A stretch of DNA of 64,000 nucleotides from Treponema sp. (GTDB taxonomy: Bacteria > Spirochaetota > Spirochaetia > Treponematales > Treponemataceae): assembly GCA_024687165.1 (NCBI GenBank), contig JAILEY010000067.1:1-64000 (forward strand), read 5' to 3'. The notes under the pieces were generated by a model, which was not told the origin of the DNA, did no database searches, and saw nothing but the letters and a program-made list of their open reading frames with translations. Positions within the stretch are counted from its first letter, which is position 1, and every line of letters starts with the position of its first letter. Below, in pieces: positions 34,526 to 42,822 of this stretch. Position numbers and translations under genes: made by a program.

Positions 34526-35811
34526 CTTTAAAATCAAGCTTTCTTTATGCAAAAAAAATATTTTTCTCACGAGGAGTAAACAGCCGTCACAGTTTAAAAG
34601 GTGCTGTCATCAGTATTGCATTGTCTCTTGTTCCTCTTGTTGCAACTTTATCGCTGAGCGAAGGAATGATAAGTGGAATTACCGGAAGAATCATAAATCT
34701 TTCAACGCAGGATCTTTCTGTTCAGATTTCAAAAAATTCTTCATGTGTAAAATCTGTGGAAAAATTTTACAATGCTAAAAAACGTATTGAAAAAATCGAT
34801 GGAGTAAAAGAAGTTTATCCTGAATTTCAGATGACTTCACTTGCTGCAGGGAAGTCTTTTAGAACCGGTGCAATAATCCGCGGTGTTGAAAAAAATATTT
34901 TTACTTCTAATAAAAGTTACGAAGAGTTTTTTAAAATCCATGAGGGTTCTGTTGATTTTAAAAAAGAAGATTCAATTGTAATCGGCTCAAGAATTGCAGA
35001 GCTCCTTTCACTTCATCCAGGAGATAAAATCAGCATTATTGCGGTAAATACATTCGGTAAAAGTTTTATACCAAAGATTGTTGACTTTACTGTTGAGGGA
35101 ATTGTTTCTTCCGGATATCAGGAACTTGATGCACTTTGGGTTTTTGTTCCGATAGAAAAAGCATTTTCTGTATTTCCTAAAAAGGCTGCAGATTTTACAT
35201 TCGGAATAAAAACTGAAAATTCTTTTTCAAAGGATCTTGTAAAGCTTCAGAATAAAATTCAGGAAATCCTTTTTGAAGATGAAGAACTTTATGAATCTTA
35301 CGTTTCTCGGTGGGATCAGCTTAATGCCTCTCAGTTTGAAAATTTTTCATCAACAAAGGCTCTTTTACTGATAATCATGATGCTGATTGTTCTTGTTGCT
35401 ATCATTAATATTTCGTCTGCAATCGTGATGATTGTAATGGAAAGAAAAAAAGAAATTGCAATTTTAAAGAGTATGGGCGCTTCATCAAGTGGAATTATGC
35501 TTTCATTTTTAACGGCTGCATTTTTTGCAGGAGCATCAGGTGTCCTTCTTGGAATCCCTGTTGGCCTTTTAATTTCTTACAATGTAAATGAAATCATCTG
35601 GTTTATTGAAAAAGTTGCAGGTCTTATTTCAGGCAGAACTTTTAAACTTCTGGACCCTTCATTTTATCTGCAGACAATTCCAATCGTAATTCCGTATAAA
35701 GAAATATTTTTAATTGCAGCGGGAACTGTTATTCTTTCTGTTCTTGTGTCTCTTTTGCCTTCTTTGCGAGGCGGAATATCAAAACCTCTTGATACTTTGA
35801 GAAAAGTCTGA
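34522..35811 (+). CDS. lolE: Lipoprotein-release ABC transporter permease, second copy (LolE-like)
   Basis: 429 residues from the GTG at 34522, which overlaps the lolD stop (GTGA) and has GGAG eight bases upstream; an ATG at 34501 is in frame but deeper in lolD. It has the same fold as lolC: an N-terminal helix (SIALSLVPLVATLSL), a large periplasmic domain, and helices at about 280-310, 330-360 and 395-420 (LLIIMMLIVLVAIINISSA, then MERKKEIAILKSMGAS). Together with LolC and LolD it completes a heteromeric LolCDE-type exporter. Confidence 0.9.
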   Translation: MTLKSSFLYAKKIFFSRGVNSRHSLKGAVISIALSLVPLVATLSLSEGMISGITGRIINLSTQDLSVQISKNSSCVKSVEKFYNAKKRIEKIDGVKEVYPEFQMTSLAAGKSFRTGAIIRGVEKNIFTSNKSYEEFFKIHEGSVDFKKEDSIVIGSRIAELLSLHPGDKISIIAVNTFGKSFIPKIVDFTVEGIVSSGYQELDALWVFVPIEKAFSVFPKKAADFTFGIKTENSFSKDLVKLQNKIQEILFEDEELYESYVSRWDQLNASQFENFSSTKALLLIIMMLIVLVAIINISSAIVMIVMERKKEIAILKSMGASSSGIMLSFLTAAFFAGASGVLLGIPVGLLISYNVNEIIWFIEKVAGLISGRTFKLLDPSFYLQTIPIVIPYKEIFLIAAGTVILSVLVSLLPSLRGGISKPLDTLRKV

Positions 35812-35824
35812 GATGTGCTAAAAT
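35797..35824 (+). promoter_or_regulatory. Candidate promoter of mcsA-mcsB-clpC
   Basis: TTGAGA (35797-35802), 16-base spacer, TAAAAT (35819-35824), inside the last codons of the permease and the gap after it. A start near 35831 would give a ~30-base leader. Confidence 0.5.
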
Positions 35825-35862
35825 ATAAGTCAAATTCTAAAGGAGTCTTAAATCCGATTAAA

Positions 35863-36378
35863 ATGCTGTGCGATTTTTGTCATGAAAACGAAGCCGTAAT
35901 CTACATGGAACAGACTGTAGCCGGCCAGAAAAGAAAAATACATATGTGCCTTGAGTGTGCTGCTGAAAGGGGAATTTCTCCAGATGCATCAAGCATTCAG
36001 TCATCAATCGGTGACCTCTTTAAGGAACTTGCAGATATCTCAAAAAATATTTTAAGAAAAGAAAGCAAGCTTTGTCCTGTCTGTGGAATAAGCCTCGGTG
36101 AAATTCAGAAAACAGGAACTACAGGCTGTCCTGAATGTTATTCGGTATTTAAAAGCGAAATCAGAAGCCTTCTTGAATCGAACGGAATAAAGGAACAGTT
36201 TAAAGGTGATCTTCCTGCTCGTCTTGCACATTTTAAATCAATTTTGCGGGACCGCATGATTTTGCAGAATAAGCTTAATGATGCACTGCAGAATGAAAAT
36301 TATGAAAAGGCTGCAATGTACAGAGATTATCTTAAGGCTCTTGAACAGAACTCGGTTTCAAACGGGACGGATGAATAA
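35863..36378 (+). CDS. mcsA: McsA-like zinc-finger protein with UVR motif
   Basis: 171 residues from ATG 35863; an upstream GTG at 35815 is in frame, and the GGAG at 35842 is rather far from the ATG, so the start is uncertain. Two zinc-binding pairs are visible at the N terminus (CDFCHEN and CLECAAERG) and two more in the middle (CPVCGIS and CPECYSVF). The C terminus has a UVR-type helix hairpin (LNDALQNENYEKAAMYRDYL). In Firmicutes McsA activates the arginine kinase McsB and helps deliver clients to ClpC. The stop codon overlaps the mcsB ATG (TAATG). Confidence 0.9.
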   Translation: MLCDFCHENEAVIYMEQTVAGQKRKIHMCLECAAERGISPDASSIQSSIGDLFKELADISKNILRKESKLCPVCGISLGEIQKTGTTGCPECYSVFKSEIRSLLESNGIKEQFKGDLPARLAHFKSILRDRMILQNKLNDALQNENYEKAAMYRDYLKALEQNSVSNGTDE

Positions 36379-37493
36379 TGGCAGGACACAGAAAATCAGA
36401 AACTGTAAATGATGCATGGTATACGCTTCCCGGTGAAGAGCAGGATGTTGTAGTTTCCACAAGATCCATGCTGCTTAGAAATCTTGCAAATTTTCCTTTT
36501 CCCGCAAGACTATCTGAAGATGAATGTTACAGAATTCAATCCATCGCTTTTGACGCATTTAATTATCTTGATGATGCAGAAAAATATCAGACTGTCGCAT
36601 TGAATAAGCTTGATGAAAATGGAATCCGCGTTATGCGTGAGCGTGGAATCTTAGGTGCTTTTGATATAAATAAAGCCGGATTGATTCTTCGTGATGACGG
36701 AAAAATTGCTTGTTCTGTTAATACTCAGGATCATCTTTCAATTTCTGCTTTTTCTTCTGGCTTTGCACTGGAGCAGACTATTAATCCACTTTATTCTGTA
36801 GATAATGAATTGCAGAAACATATTCAGTTTGCCGCAAGTTATGATTTTGGTTATCTGACTTCAAATATTATTTCAAGCGGAAGCGGACTTGGAATGACTG
36901 TAAAAGTTCATCTTCCTGCTGTTTCTATGCTGCATAAAGTAAGACATATTGCAGAAAATGTTGCGGGTCCAGAATTTTCTGTTGTTGCAGCATATGGGGC
37001 TGGTGGTGCTGATAGTGTAAGCGGATTTGGCGGAACAGGTTCATCTCTTGGATGCTACTATCTTATTTCTTCTGCAAACTCTGTAAGCGGAACTGAATTT
37101 GATCAGATGACTTCCATGCAGTGTGCGGTAAATAAAATCATAAAAGAAGAACGCGATGCAAGAAAAGAATGTCGTGCAGATCACATGACTGAAATTAAAA
37201 ATTTTGCATGCCGTGCGCTGAGTCTTGCAAAAAACAGTCTGTTCGTTTCATTACGTGAATCGATTGAAATTATAAGCGGTGTAAAATTTGCCAAAGAAAT
37301 GAATCTTATAGGCGGAATTGATGACAGTGAACTTCATGCTCTTTTGTACAGAGTTCAGGAAGGCCACCTTGAGTTTGTTCTGGGAAACGGAAAATTTAAA
37401 TTTGAAAAAGACATACAGGACAATAAACAGAAAAAAATCGAAAGGCTTCGTGCACTGATTCTTCAGGAAGCTTTTGATTCTGTTGAATTGTGA
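36378..37493 (+). CDS. mcsB: McsB-like guanidino-kinase homologue, probably catalytically degenerate
   Basis: 371 residues; overall alignment to the ATP:guanido phosphotransferase fold of McsB is clear (FGYLTSN...[24 protein letters not shown]). In Firmicutes McsB phosphorylates arginines to mark proteins for ClpC. Key motifs are changed here: the N-terminal SSRIRLARN is STRSMLLRN (27-35), the DHxR before the core is DHLSIS (119-123), the Cys-Pro-Thr-Asn active-site loop is NIIS (163-166), GLRAS is GLGMT, and the RGxYGEG loop is GFGGTGSS (216-223). The protein may be an adaptor without kinase activity. It is co-transcribed with mcsA and clpC. Confidence 0.85.
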   Translation: MAGHRKSETVNDAWYTLPGEEQDVVVSTRSMLLRNLANFPFPARLSEDECYRIQSIAFDAFNYLDDAEKYQTVALNKLDENGIRVMRERGILGAFDINKAGLILRDDGKIACSVNTQDHLSISAFSSGFALEQTINPLYSVDNELQKHIQFAASYDFGYLTSNIISSGSGLGMTVKVHLPAVSMLHKVRHIAENVAGPEFSVVAAYGAGGADSVSGFGGTGSSLGCYYLISSANSVSGTEFDQMTSMQCAVNKIIKEERDARKECRADHMTEIKNFACRALSLAKNSLFVSLRESIEIISGVKFAKEMNLIGGIDDSELHALLYRVQEGHLEFVLGNGKFKFEKDIQDNKQKKIERLRALILQEAFDSVEL

Positions 37494-37503
37494 GGTTATA
37501 AAT

Positions 37504-40056
37504 ATGAACGAAAACTATTCACCAAGAGTTCAGCGGCTTCTTGTTGCACTTTCGCAGGATGAAGCTTATTACATGGGCAGTAAAACTGTAGAACCTGAAC
37601 ATCTTATACTTGCACTTTTAAAATCTGCGGATGGATTGGGATACGTTACTCTTCAGCATCTTCGGATCAATGTGCTTACACTTCAGCTTGCAATTGAGCA
37701 GAGTATGGATGCAAAATATCCGTCGGGAATGCTTTTGAAAATTCCTACAAGCGGAAGAACTGACAATTTTTTGAAGCAGGCTGCATTTATCGCAAAATCC
37801 TGCGGAAATAATTACATTGGAACAGAGCATATTTTTCTTGCAGCAATTGCAGAAGAAAACTCACTGATGAATGCTTATTTTAAAAAGGCTGGAATCAGTA
37901 TTGAGCAGGCAAGAAAAGCCGTTTTTGAAATTCAGAAAAAAATTCCGTCATCTGCAAATACACCTGAAAAAAGATCACTTGAAGGAAATTATATTCCAGA
38001 TAATTCAGTGCCGTTCTTTTCAGATGGATCTACAAAAAGAAAAGGCAGAAAAGATAATCAGGGCAGTATACTCGATCAGTTTTCACGCGACCTTACAAAA
38101 GCTGCTAAAGATGAATCGCTTGATCCTGTGGTCGGCCGTGATGAAGAAGTTTTAAGAATGGTTCAGATCCTTTGCCGCAGAACAAAAAATAATCCCGTTC
38201 TTATTGGTGAACCTGGAGTTGGAAAAACAGCGATTGTAGAAGGGCTTGCACAAAGAATTGTAAAAGGAGCGGTTCCTTCTTCTTTACTTGATAAGCGTGT
38301 TCTTCAGCTTGATCTTGCCGCAATGATTGCAGGAACAAAATACCGCGGTGAATTTGAAGAGCGACTTAAGAAGGTTATGACAGAAATCAGAGGTGCTGGA
38401 AACATCATTCTTTTTGTTGATGAGCTTCATACAATAATTGGTGCCGGTGGTCCAGAAGGAAGCATGGATGCAAGCAACATGATAAAGCCTGCATTAAGCC
38501 GTGGTGAACTTCAGATGATCGGCGCAACAACAACAAAAGAATTCAGAAAGTACTTTGAAAAAGATTCGGCTCTTGTGCGAAGATTTCAGAAAGTTACTGT
38601 TGAAGAACCTTCAGAAGTTGAAACTGTTGAAATCTTAAAGGGACTCAAAAAATATTATGAGGATTTTCATCAGGTTGTGTATGCAGACGATGTTATTCCT
38701 CTTGTTGCAAAACTCAGTAAACGATATATTGCAGAACGATTTTTGCCGGATAAGGCACTTGATATTCTTGATGAAGCCGGTGCCGCAAAAAAAATTGCTG
38801 ATGACGGTAAACCTGAAGAACTGGAAAAGCTTGAAGCGGAAATTGCAAAGTATACAGATCAGAAGCGTGAATTTGTTGCATCCCAGCAGTATGAAAAAGC
38901 AGCGTATGTCCGTGATCACATGAATATGCTTCGTTCCCGCATTGATGAAGTAAACAGAAAATGGAAGTCTGCGGAAGGAATGAAAAATCGTCTTGTTACA
39001 ACTGATGATATCCGCAGAATCGTCAGCGTGATGACAGGAATTGATGTTTCAAAGCTTGATGAAGAAAATACTGAACGCCTTTTGAATATGGAAAAAATTC
39101 TCCATGAAGAAGTTGTCGGTCAGGATGAAGCCGTATCTCTTATTTCAAGTGCAGTTCGCAGAAGCCGTGCCGGTGTTTCATCTTTGAAGAGACCTATGGG
39201 ATCCTTTATTTTCCTTGGGCCAACTGGTGTCGGAAAAACTCAGCTTGCAAAAAGTCTTGCAAAATTTTTGTTTGGAACTGAGGATGCTCTTATTCGCGTA
39301 GACATGAGCGATTACATGGAAAAGCAGAATGCGTCTCGTCTTGTTGGAGCTCCTCCGGGATATGTCGGTTATGAGGAAGGCGGTATGCTTACTGAGCAGG
39401 TTCGTCAGCATCCGTATTCTGTAGTTCTTCTTGATGAAATTGAAAAGGCTCATAAAGATATTTTTAATCTTCTTTTGCAGATGCTTGAGGAAGGTGAGCT
39501 GAAAGATAATCTTGGACATACCGTAAGCTTTAGAAACTGCGTTGTAATCATGACAAGTAATGCAGGGGCTCGTGAAATTACCGCAGACAGCAGAGTCGGA
39601 TTTTCTACAGTTAAAGAAGGTGTGCTTCCTTATGAGGAAATAAAATCAAGCGCCCTTGAAGAACTTAAGAAAATCATGAACCCTGAGCTTTTAAACAGAA
39701 TTGATGACGTAATTGTCTTTGATGCGCTTTCAAAAGAACAGGTAAGTGCAATCCTTGATATTCAGTTTAGTGAGCTTGAGCAGCGTCTTAGGGAAAAAGG
39801 ATTGACAGTTCAGCTTAAACCAAAGGCAAGAGATTATCTTGTTGAACACGGCTATGATCCTGCAATGGGAGCTCGTCCGATGCGTCGTCTCATTCAGCGT
39901 GAAATAGAAGATTCACTTGCTCTTCTTCTGCTTTCAAAAAAGAATGAGACAAGCAGTACGATTATAATTGACTGTAACGGCGAAAAACTCTCTTTGAAAT
40001 TTAAGAAAACAAAAGTGAGCGTAAAATCGACGGAAGTTGAATTTGTTAATTCTTGA
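37504..40056 (+). CDS. clpC: ATP-dependent Clp protease ATPase subunit ClpC
   Basis: 850 residues from the ATG at 37504, chosen because GAGG lies nine bases upstream; the frame is open from 37474 inside mcsB. It has an N-terminal double Clp-N domain (about 1-145), a D1 AAA+ module ([22 protein letters not shown]), a middle UVR/coiled-coil segment ([21 protein letters not shown]) typical of ClpC, and a D2 module ([35 protein letters not shown]). It unfolds substrates for ClpP. The McsA/McsB-type adaptors upstream match the Firmicute arrangement, but no ctsR is present. Confidence 0.95.
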   Translation: MNENYSPRVQRLLVALSQDEAYYMGSKTVEPEHLILALLKSADGLGYVTLQHLRINVLTLQLAIEQSMDAKYPSGMLLKIPTSGRTDNFLKQAAFIAKSCGNNYIGTEHIFLAAIAEENSLMNAYFKKAGISIEQARKAVFEIQKKIPSSANTPEKRSLEGNYIPDNSVPFFSDGSTKRKGRKDNQGSILDQFSRDLTKAAKDESLDPVVGRDEEVLRMVQILCRRTKNNPVLIGEPGVGKTAIVEGLAQRIVKGAVPSSLLDKRVLQLDLAAMIAGTKYRGEFEERLKKVMTEIRGAGNIILFVDELHTIIGAGGPEGSMDASNMIKPALSRGELQMIGATTTKEFRKYFEKDSALVRRFQKVTVEEPSEVETVEILKGLKKYYEDFHQVVYADDVIPLVAKLSKRYIAERFLPDKALDILDEAGAAKKIADDGKPEELEKLEAEIAKYTDQKREFVASQQYEKAAYVRDHMNMLRSRIDEVNRKWKSAEGMKNRLVTTDDIRRIVSVMTGIDVSKLDEENTERLLNMEKILHEEVVGQDEAVSLISSAVRRSRAGVSSLKRPMGSFIFLGPTGVGKTQLAKSLAKFLFGTEDALIRVDMSDYMEKQNASRLVGAPPGYVGYEEGGMLTEQVRQHPYSVVLLDEIEKAHKDIFNLLLQMLEEGELKDNLGHTVSFRNCVVIMTSNAGAREITADSRVGFSTVKEGVLPYEEIKSSALEELKKIMNPELLNRIDDVIVFDALSKEQVSAILDIQFSELEQRLREKGLTVQLKPKARDYLVEHGYDPAMGARPMRRLIQREIEDSLALLLLSKKNETSSTIIIDCNGEKLSLKFKKTKVSVKSTEVEFVNS

Positions 40057-40199
40057 TTAGTCTTAATTTCGAATTATGTAGATATAATAAAATTGGCGCG
40101 AAGGAGTGTTGAGCAGTATATAGATGCAGTACAGCATCGGTTTTGTAATGCTCAACGCGACTGGAAGCCAATTTTATTAATTTGTCAGATAAACTCGAA
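40057..40199. repeat. Nested-palindrome repeat copy between clpC and a lipoprotein gene
   Basis: The inner element is 40086-40178: AATAAAATTGGC...GCCAATTTTATT, with GTTGAGCA / TGCTCAAC inside, then GATGCAGTACAGCATC. Flanks shared with the copy at 27572-27652 extend it to TTAGTCTT (40057) and AGATAAACTCGA (40187-40198). The right flank overlaps the stop codon and the last three codons of the convergent lipoprotein gene. Confidence 0.8.
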
Positions 40200-40664
40200 G
40201 TTCAGGTTAGTAAACAAAGGAACCTGATTTTTTTCTGTCCAATGCTGAATCGATGTACCAGAAGTAAATCCTAAACTTTGTATTGAGTCACTTGATGACT
40301 GAATTGTGAAAGAATCATTTGTTGTTCCGTTTGAAGTGTTTGTAAGACTTCCTGTAACTGTGTATTCAGTACCGCTTCTTGTACCGCTGAAAGTATAAGA
40401 ATTACCATTCTTAGTTTTTGTAAGTGTAACAAAAGTTCCGTCATACAAATCGCCGCCTTTTTCAGCTTCTGTTGTCGACAAAATAGCAACATCAGAATTG
40501 TCAGCAGTACGTATCATTGCGCTGTTAGTTCCATAATCTGTGAAAAAATAATGCATATTGTAGCTTGAACCAGAGCCGTTTGGTGCTTCATCAGAACAGC
40601 TTGTAATAAAACATGCAGACAATAATACACAGAGCATCATTGTTAATTTTGAAAATAATCTCAT
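40185..40664 (-). CDS. Small lipoprotein of unknown function
   Basis: 159 residues from the ATG at 40664, fixed by GGAGG seven bases upstream. The signal peptide ends in a lipobox (FITSC). The mature part is low in charge, rich in Ser, Thr and Gly, and strand-like (GTFVTLTKTKNGNSYTFSG, then TRSGTEYTVTGSLTN), suggesting a small beta-sandwich. No known family is recognised. The last residues (EFI) and stop lie in the shared flank of a repeat element, so the original C terminus may have been replaced. A perfect 22-bp palindrome lies about 37 bases upstream of the start codon and may be an operator. Confidence 0.78.
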   Translation of the reverse strand: MRLFSKLTMMLCVLLSACFITSCSDEAPNGSGSSYNMHYFFTDYGTNSAMIRTADNSDVAILSTTEAEKGGDLYDGTFVTLTKTKNGNSYTFSGTRSGTEYTVTGSLTNTSNGTTNDSFTIQSSSDSIQSLGFTSGTSIQHWTEKNQVPLFTNLNFEFI

Positions 40665-40700
40665 AAAAATCCTCCAGAGATTTAATTTGTTTTTCTTCTT

Positions 40701-40722
40701 TTTGCTAGTGTACACTAGCAAA
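40701..40722. promoter_or_regulatory. Perfect 22-bp palindrome, candidate operator
   Basis: TTTGCTAGTGT followed immediately by its reverse complement (40701-40722), between the divergent lipoprotein and rimP genes. It is 37-58 bases upstream of the lipoprotein ATG on the minus strand. It could be a dimeric repressor site or form a hairpin in the leader. Confidence 0.55.
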
Positions 40723-40741
40723 GGTTTTTAACCTGAGCCTG

Positions 40742-40770
40742 TTGACACTATTATCTCAAACTGTTATATT
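40742..40770 (+). promoter_or_regulatory. Strong promoter of the rimP-nusA-infB operon
   Basis: A perfect -35 TTGACA (40742-40747), 17-base spacer, -10 TATATT (40765-40770). Predicted start is about 40777, leaving an ~80-base leader that contains a terminator-like stem. Confidence 0.8.
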
Positions 40771-40791
40771 CTCAGTACTAAATTAATATTT

Positions 40792-40826
40792 AAAAAAGGA
40801 GCCGAGAAAAAGGTTCCTTTTTTTTT
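40792..40826 (+). terminator. Leader terminator (attenuator) ahead of rimP
   Basis: AAAAAAGGAGCC (40792-40803) pairs with GGTTCCTTTTTT (40812-40823), loop GAGAAAAA, with one G-T wobble, followed by three more Ts. It lies between the promoter and the rimP start, so full operon transcription needs read-through. In other bacteria nusA operons are autoregulated in the leader. Confidence 0.75.
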
Positions 40827-40856
40827 GTTCTTACAAATAATTTTTTTGAGGTCAAA

Positions 40857-41324
40857 TTGGAATACACTCCCCTGAAGAAAATTTACGGTTACAAGGAATG
40901 TTCGGCTGCAGCAGAAGAACTTGGCTACAAGATTGTCGAACTTCAGATTGTTCCGCAGCATGGAATGACACATATCACGGTTGTAATTTCATGTGCAGAC
41001 AGTAAAAAGGATGTTGGTGTTGCCGACTGTTCAAAGGCACACAGAGCACTTGCTCCTGTTCTTATGGCTTTCCTTAATAAAACGGAAGATGATATTTCCA
41101 TGGAGGTTTGTTCTCCTGGAATTGAAAGAAATCTTAAGGATGCCCACGAATTTGAAATCTTTGCAGGAAAAGAAGTTCGTGTATGGGATAAGGAAATCAG
41201 CGACTGGGTTTACGGAATAATAAAATCTTCAGACCAGACAAGCGTTACTTTGGAAATTGAGGACGGCAGTGAAAAAGCTGTCGCCTATGAAAATATTGCA
41301 AAAGCAAAATTTATACATTTATAG
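40857..41324 (+). CDS. rimP: Ribosome maturation factor RimP
   Basis: 155 residues with a TTG start, supported by GAGG five bases upstream. RimP helps 30S subunit assembly. Visible family features are SAAAEELGYKIVELQIVPQHG at the N terminus, the DCSKAHRALAPVL helix, the conserved MEVCSPGIERNL (SPG-[IL]-[DE]-R) and the C-terminal SH3-like barrel (GKEVRVWDKEISDWVYGII). It is the first gene of rimP-nusA-infB-rbfA-truB, the usual bacterial order. The frame overlaps no neighbour, and nusA starts 10 bases after its stop. Confidence 0.93.
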   Translation: MEYTPLKKIYGYKECSAAAEELGYKIVELQIVPQHGMTHITVVISCADSKKDVGVADCSKAHRALAPVLMAFLNKTEDDISMEVCSPGIERNLKDAHEFEIFAGKEVRVWDKEISDWVYGIIKSSDQTSVTLEIEDGSEKAVAYENIAKAKFIHL

Positions 41325-41334
41325 GGGGCGTGCT

Positions 41335-42804
41335 ATGTCAGATATGGCAGATGCAATCCGCGCATTATCAGCAGAAAAAGGGATTGATGAAGAAACAATC
41401 AAAAACACAATTGAAAGAACTATTCTTGCAGCATATCAGAAGTCTTTCGGAAAAGGCTATGACAACTGTATAATCAAGTTTGCAGATGATTTGTCTGAAG
41501 TAAACATTTATTCAAGAAAAACAGTTGTTGACGGAGTATACGATCCTGTTATCGAAATTGAACTTGAAGATGCAAGAAAGCTTGCTCCGGAAGCAGAAGT
41601 TCATGATACTCTTGATATTCTTCTTGATCCACGCCATGACTTTGGACGCGGTGCAGTTTCAGTTGGTAAGCAGGAAGCTCACAGAAATCTTAACGAAAGC
41701 ACAACAAAGCGTCTTATGGACGAATATAAAGATAAGATTGGAACAATTGCCGTTGGTTATTATCAGCGTGAAAAGAACGGAAATATTTTTGTAGATCTCG
41801 GAAAGGTTGAAGGATTCCTTCCACAGAAATTCCAGAGTCCGCGCGAAGTTTATGAAAAGAATGACAGAATCAGAGCAATCATTCACGACATCAAGAAAGC
41901 TTCAAATTCAAATGGAGTTCAGATTGTCCTTAGCCGTACATCTGATGCATTTGTAAAGGCTATTCTTGAAGTTGAAGTTCCAGAAATTGCAGACGGAACT
42001 GTTGAAGTTAAGAGCGTTGCCCGTGAAGCTGGTTACCGTACAAAGATTGCAGTTTACAGCAGAAAGATGGATGTAGATCCTGTTGGAGCTTGTGTTGGTC
42101 TTAAGGGTGTTCGTATTCAGAATGTAATCCGCGAGCTTTACGGAGAAAAAATCGATGTTCTCCGCTACGATGAAGATCCACATGTATTCATCACAAATGC
42201 ACTTTCTCCTGCACAGGTTAAGCAGGTTGTAATCAAGGATTATGAAAAGAAGGAAGCACTTGCAATCGTTTCTGAAGAAGATTTCTCAATTGCAATCGGA
42301 AAGCAGGGACAAAATGTACGTCTTGCAAACAAACTTTGTGACTGGCTTATCGACGTAAAAACAGAAGCTCAGGCTGCAGAACTTGATCTTACAGAAAGCG
42401 AAGCACACAAGGCTGCTGAACAGCTCTTTGCAAATAACAATGTTTCTGAAGATGAAGAAATCCTTACAGTTGCTCAGCTTCCTGGAGTTGATGCTTCAGT
42501 TGCAGAAGTTCTTAAGAATGCAGGATTTGATGATATTGAAGAATTTGTAACAGCATATGAAAATGGTCAGCTTGATAATCTTGAAGGCGTTACAAAGGAA
42601 CAGCTTGAAGAAGTAAATTCTATTATTAATGAAAATGTAGAATTCGAAGAATCAGATGATGAAGTTGAATCTGAAGAAGCAGAAAAGAGTGAAGAAGATA
42701 CAGAAGAGGAAGAATACTTCTGTCCTGAATGTGGAGCAAAAATCACTCTCGAAATGACAAAATGTCCTAAGTGCGGTGTAGAATTCTCATTTGAAGAGGA
42801 ATAA
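41335..42804 (+). CDS. nusA: Transcription factor NusA with C-terminal zinc ribbon
   Basis: 489 residues from the ATG at 41335, with GGGGGCG seven bases upstream; the open frame reaches back into rimP. Order: N-terminal RNA polymerase-binding domain (1-125), S1 (about 130-200, NGNIFVDLGKVEGFLPQ), two KH domains (VGACVGLKGVRIQNVIREL and FSIAIGKQGQNVRLANKL), a helix-hairpin-helix-like repeat (LPGVDASVAEVLKNAGF), an acidic linker, then a zinc ribbon with C463, C466, C477 and C480 (CPEC, CPKC). The ribbon is not part of standard NusA. The protein governs pausing, termination and antitermination. Confidence 0.94.
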   Translation: MSDMADAIRALSAEKGIDEETIKNTIERTILAAYQKSFGKGYDNCIIKFADDLSEVNIYSRKTVVDGVYDPVIEIELEDARKLAPEAEVHDTLDILLDPRHDFGRGAVSVGKQEAHRNLNESTTKRLMDEYKDKIGTIAVGYYQREKNGNIFVDLGKVEGFLPQKFQSPREVYEKNDRIRAIIHDIKKASNSNGVQIVLSRTSDAFVKAILEVEVPEIADGTVEVKSVAREAGYRTKIAVYSRKMDVDPVGACVGLKGVRIQNVIRELYGEKIDVLRYDEDPHVFITNALSPAQVKQVVIKDYEKKEALAIVSEEDFSIAIGKQGQNVRLANKLCDWLIDVKTEAQAAELDLTESEAHKAAEQLFANNNVSEDEEILTVAQLPGVDASVAEVLKNAGFDDIEEFVTAYENGQLDNLEGVTKEQLEEVNSIINENVEFEESDDEVESEEAEKSEEDTEEEEYFCPECGAKITLEMTKCPKCGVEFSFEEE

Positions 42805-42822
42805 GGATAGGTACAGGAAAAT

